Source: Nocardioides sp. Root682 (lineage in GTDB: Bacteria; Actinomycetota; Actinomycetes; Propionibacteriales; Nocardioidaceae). From it: DNA of 64,000 nucleotides. The notes under the pieces were generated by a model that was not told where the DNA came from, ran no database searches, and saw nothing but the letters and a program-made list of their open reading frames with translations. Made by a program: the position numbers and the translations under genes. Position 1 is the stretch's first letter; each line of letters begins with the position of its first letter. Where the stretch lies: contig NZ_LMHJ01000001.1 of NCBI RefSeq assembly GCF_001427795.1, forward strand, positions 2,195,664 to 2,259,663. Direction: 5' to 3'. Of this stretch, positions 9,806-17,418 are shown piece after piece.

Positions 9806-10447
9806 TCAGGCCGTGCGGGCCGCCAGCTCCCTTCGCAGGGTAGCGATCTCCGCCTCGGCCGCTGCCAGGCGCTCTCGCATCGAGGCGTGAACCAGCTCGA
9901 GCTCCGCCGCGCTGTACCGCGGCGTGATGTGCTGACGGCAGTTCCAGTCGAAGGCCTCGACGGCGACGACGATCCCGCGCTCGACGACGGCGTCCGCGTC
10001 CGGCGGCGTGAGACGCTCCACCAGCTCCGGGTCCTCCTCGGCATCGACCACCCGGGCGCGACCGAAGATCTTCAGGCGTTGCTGGCTGGCAGGGTCCAGG
10101 ACGATCAACGAGACCCGGTCGTCGTGGGCGAGGTTGCCGACGCTGACGTACTGCAGGTTCCCCTTGAAGTCAGCCCACCCGATGGTGTGGTCGTCGAGGA
10201 CGCGCAGGAAGCCGGGCGGTCCGCCCCGGTGCTGGACGTAGGGCCATCCCGTCGAGCCGACGGACGCGAGGAAGAAGGTGTCCCGCTCGGCGAGGTAGGC
10301 CCGCTCGTGCGGGCCGAGTGCGTCCGGTCCGGACAGGTCCGCAAGCGCGCTGGCAGCCTTGGCACCGTAGAAGGTCTGGCTGCCGTAGCGCCCCTGGACC
10401 TCCTGGACCTGGTCGGTGAAGGCGATCCCGGCGTAGTGCGTGCTCAT
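9806..10447 (-). CDS. Pyridoxamine 5'-phosphate oxidase family (flavin-binding) protein
   Basis: A 213-residue protein with a split-barrel FMN-binding fold of PF01243. The recognisable core runs through AERDTFFLASVGSTGWPYVQHRGGPPGFL, a DFKGNLQYVSVGNL strand and a DRVSLIVLD strand. The C-terminal ~30 residues form an amphipathic helix rich in Ala/Glu/Arg. ATG start with AGGAG. The exact reaction is unknown; relatives are general FMN oxidoreductases. It sits downstream of the SDR and thiolase genes on the same strand, 68 bases from the SDR stop, so it may have its own promoter. Confidence 0.82.
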   Translation of the reverse strand: MSTHYAGIAFTDQVQEVQGRYGSQTFYGAKAASALADLSGPDALGPHERAYLAERDTFFLASVGSTGWPYVQHRGGPPGFLRVLDDHTIGWADFKGNLQYVSVGNLAHDDRVSLIVLDPASQQRLKIFGRARVVDAEEDPELVERLTPPDADAVVERGIVVAVEAFDWNCRQHITPRYSAAELELVHASMRERLAAAEAEIATLRRELAARTA

Positions 10448-10515
10448 CACGGCTCCTGTCTCTGGCGGCGGGACTGCGGACGAACAACATGCTGCGAAAC
10501 GCTCGGACCCCGAGA

Positions 10516-11211
10516 CTACGAGCCGGAAAGCTGGGGATACAGCTGCTCGAGCGGTCCCGCCAGCGCGTGCTTGACCTGCCGGGAGACGTCGTCGGCGAGC
10601 ACCTCGTGGGCGCCGGCCAGCAGGCCGTCGTACGCCTGGGCGACGACGTCGGCCGGGTCGTTCTTCTCGACGTCGAGACCGGCCGTCATCGGGGTGTCGG
10701 TGTAGCCCAGGTGCAGTGCCGTGACGAGCGTTCCGTTGGCGGCCAGCTGGAGGCGCTGGGTGTTGGTCGCCGACCACAGGGCGGCCTTGGTGGCGCTGTA
10801 GCCGTCCCCGATGCCGATCCACGACAGCACCGACAACACGTTGAGGAGTGCTCCTCCTCCGTTCGCGGCGAGCGCGGGCGCGAAGGCATCCGCGACAGCC
10901 AGGGGAGCGAAGAAGTTGACCTCGAAGAGGTCGCGCAGCGCGTCCGGCGTCCCGAGCACGGAGGCTCCGTTCGACGCCCCGGCGTTGTTGACGACCAGCG
11001 TCACGTCCGGCGCCGCAGCGACCGCGGCGGCCAGGGACGCGGGGTCCGTGACGTCGAGCGTGAGCGGTACGACGCGCTCGTCCGCCCACTCGCGCGGGTT
11101 GCGGGCGCTCGCGTAGACCTTCGTCGCGCCGCGGGCGAGGGCCTGGTGCACGAACTCGGTGCCCAGTCCCCCGTTCGCGCCGGTGACCAGGACGACGTCA
11201 GTGATGGCCAT
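10516..11211 (-). CDS. Short-chain dehydrogenase/reductase (SDR)
   Basis: A 231-residue NAD(P)-dependent oxidoreductase. The cofactor motif TGANGGLG lies at residues 10-17, VVNNAG is the central strand motif, a Ser precedes YSATKAA as the catalytic Tyr/Lys pair, and the length is normal for a classical SDR. It starts one base after the thiolase stop, so the two are co-transcribed. Together they could handle a 3-hydroxyacyl/3-ketoacyl step, although the SDR's own substrate is not evident. Confidence 0.87.
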   Translation of the reverse strand: MAITDVVLVTGANGGLGTEFVHQALARGATKVYASARNPREWADERVVPLTLDVTDPASLAAAVAAAPDVTLVVNNAGASNGASVLGTPDALRDLFEVNFFAPLAVADAFAPALAANGGGALLNVLSVLSWIGIGDGYSATKAALWSATNTQRLQLAANGTLVTALHLGYTDTPMTAGLDVEKNDPADVVAQAYDGLLAGAHEVLADDVSRQVKHALAGPLEQLYPQLSGS

Positions 11212-11212
11212 G

Positions 11213-12379
11213 TCAGATCCTCTCGATGATGGTGGCGTTGGCGAGGCCGCCGGCCTCGCACATGACCTGCAGGCCGAAGCGGCCCTCGCGCTGCTCGAGC
11301 ACGTTGAGCAAGGTGGTGGTCAGGCGAGCCCCGGAGCCGCCGAGCGGGTGACCGATGGCGATCGCGCCGCCGTTGACGTTGACCTTCTCAAGGCTGGCGC
11401 CGGTCTCGGCCTGCCAGGCGAGCACGACCGAGGAGAACGCCTCGTTGACCTCGAAGGCATCGATGTCGTCGATGGTCAGGCCGGCGCGTTCGAGCACCTT
11501 CTGCGTCGCCGGGATGATGCCGGTCAGCATGAAGAGCGGGTCGTCGCCGGCCACTGCGAAGGAGTGGACCCGCGCCCGCGGGCGGAGTCCGAGCCGCTGC
11601 GCAGCCTCCTCGGAGGTGACCAGGAGCGCGGCCGCTCCATCGTTGACCGGAGAGCTGTTGCCGGCCGTGACCTTCCAGTCGATCTCGGGGAACCGCTCGG
11701 TCCACGCGTCGTCGGCGAAGGCGAGGCGCAGGCCCGCCAGACCCTCGGTGGTCGTGGTCGAGCGGATCGTCTCGTCGGTCGCGAGGTCGTTGACCCGCGC
11801 GATCTCGCCGTCGAAGAGCCCGTCCTTCCACGCCCGGGTGGCCCGGTCGTGGGAGAGCGCGGCGAACTCGTCGAGCTGGGTGCGCGAGAAGCCCCACCGC
11901 GCGGCAATCCGCTCGGCAGCGATGCCCTGCGGGATCAACGAGGGCGCGTAGCGGGCTGCGACCGTCGGGCCGGCGAAGTCCAGGCCGAGGGTCTGGGAGC
12001 CGATCGGGATGCGCGACATCGACTCGACGCCCGAGGCGACCGCGACGTCGTACGCCCCGGCGATGACGCCCTGGGCGGCGAAGTGCAGCGCCTGCTGGCT
12101 CGAGCCGCACTGGCGGTCGACGGTCACGCCCGGCACCGATTCGGGGTAGCCGGCCGCGAGGAGTGCCCAGCGCGCGGTGTTGCCCGACTGCTCGCCGACC
12201 TGGGCGACGGCACCGCTGATGACGTCGTCGACGACGACCGGGTCGATGCCGGTGCGCTCCACGAGGGCGCGCAGGGGGACGGCGTGCAGGTCCACGGGGT
12301 GGATCTCGGCGTAGGCGCCACCGGGCTTGCCCTTGGCAACCGGTGTGCGGACGGCGTCGACGATGACGGCAGACGACAT
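11213..12379 (-). CDS. Acetyl-CoA acetyltransferase / thiolase family protein
   Basis: A 388-residue thiolase. The acyl-accepting Cys lies in VDRQCGSSQQAL (about residue 88), the His in GGAIAIGHPLGGSGAR, and the C-terminal active-site Cys in MCEAGG. It joins or splits acyl-CoA chains (beta-oxidation or acetoacetyl-CoA formation) in the cytoplasm. The active-site tail reads CEAGG rather than the common CxGGG, as in the steroid/acyl-CoA thiolase branch. First gene of the minus-strand operon, divergent from the HxlR regulator with a 103-base shared promoter region. Confidence 0.9.
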   Translation of the reverse strand: MSSAVIVDAVRTPVAKGKPGGAYAEIHPVDLHAVPLRALVERTGIDPVVVDDVISGAVAQVGEQSGNTARWALLAAGYPESVPGVTVDRQCGSSQQALHFAAQGVIAGAYDVAVASGVESMSRIPIGSQTLGLDFAGPTVAARYAPSLIPQGIAAERIAARWGFSRTQLDEFAALSHDRATRAWKDGLFDGEIARVNDLATDETIRSTTTTEGLAGLRLAFADDAWTERFPEIDWKVTAGNSSPVNDGAAALLVTSEEAAQRLGLRPRARVHSFAVAGDDPLFMLTGIIPATQKVLERAGLTIDDIDAFEVNEAFSSVVLAWQAETGASLEKVNVNGGAIAIGHPLGGSGARLTTTLLNVLEQREGRFGLQVMCEAGGLANATIIERI

Positions 12380-12429
12380 GGTGGATCCCTTCGTGGGGCG
12401 GCTTTGTGATCTCCACCCTAGGTCAGTCA

Positions 12430-12466
12430 GTTGTGTTTTCCAACTGACTTGGTTGTGACTTCCAAC
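12430..12466. promoter_or_regulatory. Tandem operator, two GTTG-N7-CAAC palindromes 22 bases apart
   Basis: Two 15-base sites (12430-12444 and 12452-12466) share the arms GTTG and CAAC, with similar spacers (TGTTTTC and TGACTTC). They repeat with a 22-base period, about two helical turns, in the divergent gap between the thiolase and hxlR genes. HxlR regulators bind such paired sites as two dimers. The second site lies between the -35 and -10 elements of the hxlR promoter, so autorepression is likely. Confidence 0.7.
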
Positions 12467-12476
12467 CCACTAGACT
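12449..12476 (+). promoter_or_regulatory. Promoter of the hxlR gene, probably leaderless transcript
   Basis: A -35 TTGGTT (12449-12454) is followed after 16 bases by a -10 TAGACT (12471-12476). The ATG at 12483 sits about where transcription should begin and no ribosome site precedes it, so the mRNA is probably leaderless. Confidence 0.55.
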
Positions 12477-12482
12477 GATCGC

Positions 12483-12917
12483 ATGTCCACCGACGTCCGC
12501 GCCTGCTCGATCGCCCGCACCCTCGAGCTGGTGGGCGAGAAGTGGACCCTGCTGGCCGTGCGCGAGATGGTCCTCGGCAACCACCGCTTCGACGAGTTCG
12601 TGCGCTACACCGGCGCCCCGCGCGACATCCTGACCAACCGGCTGCGCAAGCTCGAGGACGCAGGGCTCGTGCACCGCACCCAGTACCAGGACCGGCCGCC
12701 GCGGTTCGAGTACCACCTCACCGAAGCCGGCCAGGCGCTGCGGCCGATCATCGGCGCGCTGCGCGCCTGGGGGGACCAGTACGTCGCGCCGCCGGATGGG
12801 CCGCCCATGGTGTTCACCCACACTTGCGGGGAGACCTTCCACGCCGCCATGGCTTGCCGCGCCTGCGGACAGATCGCGGAGCCCGGCTCGGTCAGCCTGG
12901 TCACCGACACCAGCTGA
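12483..12917 (+). CDS. HxlR-family winged-helix transcriptional regulator
   Basis: A 144-residue MarR-like regulator. CSIARTLELVGEKWTLLAVRE is the family hallmark, followed by FDEFVRYTGAPRDILTNRLRKLEDAGLV as the recognition helix and a YHLTEAGQALRPII wing. The C-terminal tail holds HTCGETFHAAMACRACG, a Cys/His-rich segment that could bind a metal or sense oxidation. It is divergent from the thiolase-SDR operon, which it probably represses through the tandem operator in the intervening gap. Confidence 0.88.
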   Translation: MSTDVRACSIARTLELVGEKWTLLAVREMVLGNHRFDEFVRYTGAPRDILTNRLRKLEDAGLVHRTQYQDRPPRFEYHLTEAGQALRPIIGALRAWGDQYVAPPDGPPMVFTHTCGETFHAAMACRACGQIAEPGSVSLVTDTS

Positions 12918-12981
12918 TCGAGTCAGCGGCATCGTGCTGCGGACGCTCCGTCACCCGCGACCAACCGGCCCGCCCCGCTGA

Positions 12982-13557
12982 CTACTGAAAGAAGTGCTGG
13001 ACGATCGTGCGAGTGCCCCGCGCAAGGCGGCGGACTTCGACGTTGAGGTCCTCGTCGCGACGAACGCCCAGCGCCATCTCGAGGATGTCGTCGTCGCCGT
13101 AGGCGTCGCGCAGCAAACGCTCGAACGCGGCGGCGTCTGCGTTCGCCAGTCCTAGAGACCGGGCCAGCTCAGCGATGTCCGGGTAGTCGCGTTCTCGCAT
13201 CGCGGCCATCTTCATCGCCAGGAGGTGCTCGAGCGGCGCGTACTCCACGTGGAGTCCCGGCGTTGCGGGCAGCGTCTGGGGCGGGCGTGGCGGGATCCAC
13301 GGTGCGGCGCTCGGATTGAGCCAGGTCGGGGGCAAGCCGTGTTGTCTGGCGATGATCGCTGCCTCGTCGTACACAGCCTGGTCGGTGGCCAGCGCGTCGA
13401 CGTCGAGGGTGAGCCGGCGGTCGCTGACGGTGAGGGCGATCGCGGCCCCTCCTACGACGTACAGGCCGGCTGAGATGCCGCGCTGGGCCAACCGGTTGTC
13501 GAGTTCGGCAAGCAGCGCACGGAGGCGATCGACGTCGAGCTCGATCGGGGCGCTCAT
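12982..13557 (-). CDS. Nucleotidyltransferase-like protein (DUF6036/AbiEii/MenT-like), putative toxin
   Basis: A 191-residue protein. The segment LYVVGGAAIALTVSDRR followed by LTLDVDAL matches the GG...DxD active site of minimal nucleotidyltransferases, including AbiEii/MenT toxins and DUF6036 proteins. A helical region with MAAMRERDYPDIAEL follows, as in that family (K/R-x-RxxxDxxDL pattern). The start overlaps the upstream HTH gene by 4 bases (ATGA), the usual order and coupling of antitoxin then toxin. Toxicity and any target (tRNA, proteins) are inferences only. A non-toxic housekeeping nucleotidyltransferase is the alternative. Confidence 0.65.
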   Translation of the reverse strand: MSAPIELDVDRLRALLAELDNRLAQRGISAGLYVVGGAAIALTVSDRRLTLDVDALATDQAVYDEAAIIARQHGLPPTWLNPSAAPWIPPRPPQTLPATPGLHVEYAPLEHLLAMKMAAMRERDYPDIAELARSLGLANADAAAFERLLRDAYGDDDILEMALGVRRDEDLNVEVRRLARGTRTIVQHFFQ

Positions 13558-14141
13558 GCGGTGATCAGGTCGCGTTGGGCGATGTAGATTCCGCGCTCAG
13601 CCAGCCACTCAGGCGTCGCCGCGCGGATGTCGGTCTCCTCGAGCAACAGGTTCGGCAGGACCCACTCGTTCGCCGCACGAAAGTCAGTCCATGCCGGCGG
13701 CGTCCGACCGGACGCGGCGAACTCCTGCGCAATGAGGGCTGCGAGCAGCCCATCCCACTTCTCCTCGCCCGTGGTCGACGGTCGGGTCTCCCAGGCGGCG
13801 GCCGGTTCATCAGGGCTGGCGAGCATGGCGCGAACCTGGTCTCGGGCCTGGGTGGCGATCTTGAAGGCCCAGCGATCGTCGCCCCGTGCGATCGCCTCCT
13901 TCACGGCCTGCCGCGTGCTCTGCGGTGTCATCCACCCGCGCGCGTTGGCCTCGCCCAACGCGGCGCCCTGCCGCAGCGCACGAAGGAAGAAAGCTGCTGA
14001 GGGGCTGGCTGCGCCATTGAGGTAGGACGACAGGCGCGAGTGCGAGGTCCCCAGTGCTGCTGCGAAACCGCGCAGGCTCAACCCGCTGCGACGCAAGGCT
14101 GCGTGCAGTTGCCTCGCGACGTCCTGCGTGTCCGTGTCCAT
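13554..14141 (-). CDS. HTH-domain protein, putative antitoxin of the nucleotidyltransferase
   Basis: A 195-residue protein with an N-terminal XRE-type helix-turn-helix (LSLRGFAAALGTSHSRLSSYL, residues about 17-37) and a helical C-terminal part without a recognised domain, ending in GIYIAQRDLITA. The ATG at 14141 has GGAAGGAG; an in-frame start 14 codons upstream lacks one. The gene overlaps the downstream nucleotidyltransferase gene by 4 bases. The pair fits a self-regulated type II or IV toxin-antitoxin module. The C-terminal ~120 residues probably contact the partner (inference). Confidence 0.65.
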   Translation of the reverse strand: MDTDTQDVARQLHAALRRSGLSLRGFAAALGTSHSRLSSYLNGAASPSAAFFLRALRQGAALGEANARGWMTPQSTRQAVKEAIARGDDRWAFKIATQARDQVRAMLASPDEPAAAWETRPSTTGEEKWDGLLAALIAQEFAASGRTPPAWTDFRAANEWVLPNLLLEETDIRAATPEWLAERGIYIAQRDLITA

Positions 14142-14238
14142 GGCTCTCCTTCCAGCTCCATGGTACCTGATCAGACACCACACAGCCGGTCGGCAGGACC
14201 ACGACGCAGCCCGCGTCCCTTACCCGAAAAACGACGAA

Positions 14239-14270
14239 AGCCCACGTCAACGGCGAGGATGACGTGAGCT
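14239..14270 (-). terminator. Rho-independent terminator behind tRNA-Arg
   Basis: On the minus strand an 11-base stem with one mismatch (AGCTCACGTCA pairing with TGACGTGGGCT) closes a 10-base loop. It is followed by the T-rich stretch TTCGTCGTTTTTC. It begins 10 bases after the tRNA-Arg 3' end. Confidence 0.75.
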
Positions 14271-14279
14271 TCTGCCTTG

Positions 14280-14352
14280 TGCGCCTGTAGGGATTCGAAC
14301 CCCAAACCTTCTGATCCGTAGTCAGATGCTCTATCCGTTGAGCTACAGGCGC
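14280..14352 (-). tRNA. tRNA-Arg (anticodon ACG)
   Basis: A 73-base cloverleaf: 7-bp acceptor stem GCGCCTG/CAGGCGC, anticodon stem TCTGA/TCAGA with loop CTACGGA giving anticodon ACG (read as ICG, decoding CGU/CGC/CGA), T-arm GGTTCGAATCC, discriminator A. CCA is not encoded. Confidence 0.95.
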
Positions 14353-14450
14353 CCATCGCTTGCGCGACCGGACGAGAATAGCCGAGGGCGCGCGTCGATG
14401 CCGAATCAGGACCACCTGTCGTCGTACGCCGGGTGTGGAAGCATGTCGCC

Positions 14451-15452
14451 ATGGCCGGTTTGCAACCCGAGGACCGGGAGCTCTTCGAGGACGAGGCAAC
14501 CCGTCTCTACGAGCAGGTTCTTGCCGAAGGCGGGCTCGCTGCGGATGACTCGCGGGTGGCCGGCGCAGCGCCGTTGGGACGCGCCTTCGACCTGTTGGTG
14601 CACCTCGGCCTGCTGCAGCTGGACGAGACCCGGAAGACCTGGCGACCCGTCGAGCCGAGCAACGCGCAGTCGCGCGTGGTCACCCCGCTCGGCACCGAGG
14701 GCGCCCGGCTGATCGACGAGTCGGCGCGCTGGGCCAAGGCCTTCTCGAACCTGACCCAGAGCTGGCGCCGTTCGCCGGCAGCCACCGAGTCGGGTCCGTT
14801 CCTATACCTGCACGGCGAGGCGATCAGTCCGTACCTCACCTCGATCATCGGCGACGCCGAGTCCGAGCTGTTGACGGCACAGCCGCAGACCACCCGCAGC
14901 GCCAAGACCGTCGCCGAGGCCGCCACCCGCGACGTGGCAGCGCTGAAGCGCGGGATCTCGATGCGCACGATCTACCAGCACAGCGCCCGGCGTCACCCCG
15001 CCACACACAAGTACGTCGCCGACGTGACCCAGCACGGAGCCGAGGTGCGCACGCTCGACGAGTTCTTCAACCGGATGATCGTGGTCGACCGCCGGGTCGC
15101 GCTGATCCCGGCCGCCGACAGCCTGGCGACCGCGGTCGTCGTACGCGAGCCGGCGATCGTGGCCTACCTCGTCGACGTCTTCGAGCGTGCCTTCGCGCGC
15201 GGCCGGCCGTTCGCCAGCGGCGAGCAGCGGGTGATGAAGGAGATCGCGACCGAGCAGCGTGCGATGACGATGCGGATGCTCATCGAGGGCCACGCGGACG
15301 CCGTCAGCGCGAAACGGCTCGGTGTCAGCCCGCGGACCTACGCCGGCTACGTCGCCGAGCTCAAGGACGAGTACGACGCCGAGACGCGCTTCCAGCTCGG
15401 TTACATCATGGGGCAGCGCGGAATCGCCGGCCAGGAGACCAGCGGCGGTTGA
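14451..15452 (+). CDS. Transcriptional regulator, TrmB-like N-terminus and LuxR-type C-terminal HTH
   Basis: A 333-residue regulator. The N-terminal ~95 residues look like a winged helix of TrmB/MarR type (LFEDEATRLYEQVLAEGGL through VVTPLGTEGARL). A central region (about 110-250) resembles the PLD-like effector domain found in such actinobacterial regulators (SMRTIYQHSARRHPATHKYV, FFNRMIVVDRRVALIP). The end is a GerE/LuxR helix-turn-helix (MLIEGHADAVSAKRLGVSPRTYAGYVAEL). The ATG at 14451 was chosen; a GTG six codons earlier is possible. It faces a 40-residue secreted peptide gene whose stop lies 30 bases away, which suggests a peptide-sensing or peptide-controlling pair (inference). Confidence 0.75.
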   Translation: MAGLQPEDRELFEDEATRLYEQVLAEGGLAADDSRVAGAAPLGRAFDLLVHLGLLQLDETRKTWRPVEPSNAQSRVVTPLGTEGARLIDESARWAKAFSNLTQSWRRSPAATESGPFLYLHGEAISPYLTSIIGDAESELLTAQPQTTRSAKTVAEAATRDVAALKRGISMRTIYQHSARRHPATHKYVADVTQHGAEVRTLDEFFNRMIVVDRRVALIPAADSLATAVVVREPAIVAYLVDVFERAFARGRPFASGEQRVMKEIATEQRAMTMRMLIEGHADAVSAKRLGVSPRTYAGYVAELKDEYDAETRFQLGYIMGQRGIAGQETSGG

Positions 15453-15482
15453 CGCTCAGGGCCGGCGGCCCCAGGGTACGAC

Positions 15483-15605
15483 TCAGTCGCGAATGATCCA
15501 GCCCCAGCCACTGTCGGCCTCGGCAGCGGTCGGAACCGCGACGACTCCGACGGCAGCGATGAGTACGGCGAACGCCAGAGCAGCCTTGCGAGCAATGTTC
15601 TTCAT
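15483..15605 (-). CDS. Small secreted peptide precursor, 40 aa
   Basis: A 40-residue protein with a classic signal peptide: MKNIARK start, hydrophobic core AALAFAVLIAAVGVVAV, and an AEA cleavage site at residues 28-30. Cleavage there would leave only the ten residues DSGWGWIIRD. GGGGAAA lies seven bases before the ATG. Being convergent with the TrmB/LuxR-type regulator, the mature decapeptide could be an extracellular signal or a substrate for processing. No named family was recognised. The gene is real on three counts: signal peptide, ribosome site and high-GC codon use. Confidence 0.75.
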   Translation of the reverse strand: MKNIARKAALAFAVLIAAVGVVAVPTAAEADSGWGWIIRD

Positions 15606-15720
15606 CGTGATTTCCCCTAGCTAGTGGGGTCCCTCCCGGCTCCCTCCCCCTGGAGTCCGAGACGCGCGACCGTCCCCCAGAAGTGTCGTCGCGCGCGTTT
15701 CCATATTGCCGCAACTTCGA
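15606..15720 (-). promoter_or_regulatory. Leader region of the secreted-peptide gene
   Basis: A small palindrome with CCCC/GGGG arms around ACTAGCTA (15614-15629) can pair with the ribosome site of the peptide gene. Further upstream an 8-base inverted repeat CGCGCGAC/GTCGCGCG (15663-15695) could form a leader hairpin. AATATGG near 15703-15709 is a possible -10. Regulation by leader structure is an inference. Confidence 0.35.
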
Positions 15721-15775
15721 GGCATAAGCGAGACCTCCTCCGTGGGCCCGAGTCAGACTGGTGCAAGGTGAGTCA

Positions 15776-16582
15776 ATGACTCTGCATCACACGGTCGAAG
15801 GAACTGGGCGACCACTGCTCCTCCTGCACGCCTTCGGACTCTCCGGCAGGACGTGGGCACCCGTGCTGCCGATCCTCGCCGCACAGCGCCAGGTGATCGT
15901 CGCTGACCTTCCGGGGCACGGGCGTTCTCCGATGCCCCAGGCACCTGTTGTGCCTGATCCAGCCGGCTACGCGCACGAGGTAGCCGGGTTGCTCGATGCT
16001 CTCGGTATCGACCAGGTCGATGTCGCGGGCAACTCCATCGGCGGCTGGACGGCCCTGGAGTTGGCACTCGTCGGGCGAGCAAGATCGGTGGTGGCACTCT
16101 CACCCGCGGGCCTGTGGGCCGGCGGCCAGCCGCGGATGCGTGAAGCGGTCTTCCTCGGGCAGCACTTCGGCGCCAGGCTTGCGAACCCGATCATCCCCCG
16201 GCTGGCCCGAAGCGCGCGGGGCCGGAGACTCCTGCTCGGCGAGGCCATGACGTCGGCTGCGTCATTGGAGCCGGACGAGGCCGCGGGCCTGGCCCGCGAC
16301 TTCGCCACCACCGAGCGTCTCCCCACGCACATCCGGACCCGACGCAGTCAGCGGTTCCTGGGCGGCCGCGACCTGACGATCCCGGTCACTGTGGCGTGGG
16401 CGGCCGCCGACAGGCTGATCCCGAGATCGGCGCGCCTGCGCGACGAGCTCCCCGCGCACACGACCTGGCTGGAACTGGCCGGCTGCGGCCACGTACCGAT
16501 GTGGGACGACCCCGGACTGGTCGCTGAGACGATCCTGACCGGAACGGACCGACACACGAGCCGCGCTCCCGAAAAGCAATGA
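15776..16582 (+). CDS. Alpha/beta hydrolase
   Basis: A 268-residue hydrolase of PF00561/PF12697. The oxyanion-hole motif LLLHAFGLSG, VIVADLPGHGRS, the nucleophile elbow GNSIGG (Ser about 90), the acid AAADRLIP, and the His in GCGHVPMWDDP are all present, so the catalytic triad looks complete. No signal peptide. ATG at 15776 with AAGGTGAG. It is divergent from the peptide gene and followed by a hairpin terminator shared with tRNA-Ser. The substrate is unknown; relatives act on esters, lactones or C-C bonds of ring-cleavage products. Confidence 0.85.
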   Translation: MTLHHTVEGTGRPLLLLHAFGLSGRTWAPVLPILAAQRQVIVADLPGHGRSPMPQAPVVPDPAGYAHEVAGLLDALGIDQVDVAGNSIGGWTALELALVGRARSVVALSPAGLWAGGQPRMREAVFLGQHFGARLANPIIPRLARSARGRRLLLGEAMTSAASLEPDEAAGLARDFATTERLPTHIRTRRSQRFLGGRDLTIPVTVAWAAADRLIPRSARLRDELPAHTTWLELAGCGHVPMWDDPGLVAETILTGTDRHTSRAPEKQ

Positions 16583-16610
16583 GCCCGAACCCACTTCCGT
16601 GGGTCCGGGC
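16583..16610. terminator. Hairpin terminator between the hydrolase and tRNA-Ser
   Basis: A stem of about 12 bp with one mismatch (GCCCGAACCCAC against GTGGGTCCGGGC) closes a TTCC loop. Read on the minus strand it is followed by TCATTGCTTTTC, fitting termination of the tRNA-Ser transcript. On the plus strand it directly follows the hydrolase stop. Confidence 0.7.
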
Positions 16611-16635
16611 CATGCCGATGTCCTGAGACATCACT

Positions 16636-16729
16636 TGGCGGAGGCGGAGGGATTTGAACCCTCGATGGGGTTGTAGCCCCAAACCCGCTTAGCAGGCGGG
16701 CGCCATAGACCGGACTAGGCGACGCCTCC
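16636..16729 (-). tRNA. tRNA-Ser (anticodon GCT)
   Basis: Class II tRNA with long variable arm: acceptor GGAGGCG/CGCCTCC, anticodon stem CCCGC/GCGGG with loop CTGCTAA (anticodon GCT, decoding AGC/AGU), T-arm GAGGGTTCAAATCCCTC, discriminator G, and an encoded CCA at 16636-16638. Confidence 0.95.
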
Positions 16730-16800
16730 TCCACCATCGGTCGCGAACGACCGAGCAGCGGAGCAAGGTTACAAGCACCGTCGCGCCGCTCCCAATCGAC

Positions 16801-16831
16801 CCGCCCGTGACCCCGCCCGTGACCCCGCCCG
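16801..16831. repeat. Short tandem repeat, 12-base unit CCGCCCGTGACC
   Basis: Two full units and one partial unit lie between tRNA-Ser and the PH-like membrane protein gene. No function is evident. Confidence 0.6.
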
Positions 16832-16856
16832 TCGTCTCGACGCAGGGGTACGACGG

Positions 16857-17315
16857 TCAGCGGGCCGCGCCACGCAGGCGGTCGCGGATGTCGCGGGCCA
16901 GGTCGTCCTTGTCGGCGGCCACGAGCTCGACCGGGATGGTGGTGGAGCGGCCGTCCCGCAGCCGCAGGACCACGCACTCGATGCCTCGCGGGGCCGCGGC
17001 GACCGCGTCCTCGACGTCGCTCCACGGGGCCTCCGCGACACCAGCCGCCCGCACCATCGTGACCCGGTAGCCCGACGAGGTCAGCCGCACCACCACGAGC
17101 TTGCTGCGCAGCCACCAGCTCAGCCCGATCAGACCCAGGATGCCGAGTCCCAGGAGAGCCACCAGGACGTCGAGGCTGAGCTCGAAGGTGACGGCCGCGA
17201 TCGTCGTACCGAGGAGCACGAGGGCCAGCAGCACGAGGTAGACACCGACGAACCGGGCCATCACCAACGGGGCGAGCCGGTACTCGGAAACGGAGGTCGG
17301 CCGCACGCTGCTCAT
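16857..17315 (-). CDS. Small membrane protein with PH-like domain
   Basis: A 152-residue protein with two TM segments (about 20-45 and 50-75: VYLVLLALVLLGTTIAAV and VALLGLGILGLIGLSWWL) followed by a cytoplasmic strand-rich part (SGYRVTMVRAAGVAEAPWSDVEDA). This arrangement resembles the actinobacterial DUF3093/PH_6-like bacterial PH-domain proteins. ATG at 17315; a longer in-frame start at 17351 would add 12 residues but has no better ribosome site. It stands alone between two tRNA-Ser genes. Function unknown. Confidence 0.7.
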   Translation of the reverse strand: MSSVRPTSVSEYRLAPLVMARFVGVYLVLLALVLLGTTIAAVTFELSLDVLVALLGLGILGLIGLSWWLRSKLVVVRLTSSGYRVTMVRAAGVAEAPWSDVEDAVAAAPRGIECVVLRLRDGRSTTIPVELVAADKDDLARDIRDRLRGAAR

Positions 17316-17418
17316 GGGGCGATTGAACAAGACGGAACACGGGTCGACCAAAGCGGGAGCGCCCCGTCGTCTAGGCTCGCTTGCTGTCCGAGGCGACGCC
17401 TGGCGTCGTACCGGACAC

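Noticed and set aside
11159..12409. Plus-strand 416-residue frame opposite the thiolase.
   Set aside because: It is the Asp/Arg/Gly-rich mirror of a high-GC gene; the opposite strand carries full thiolase motifs.
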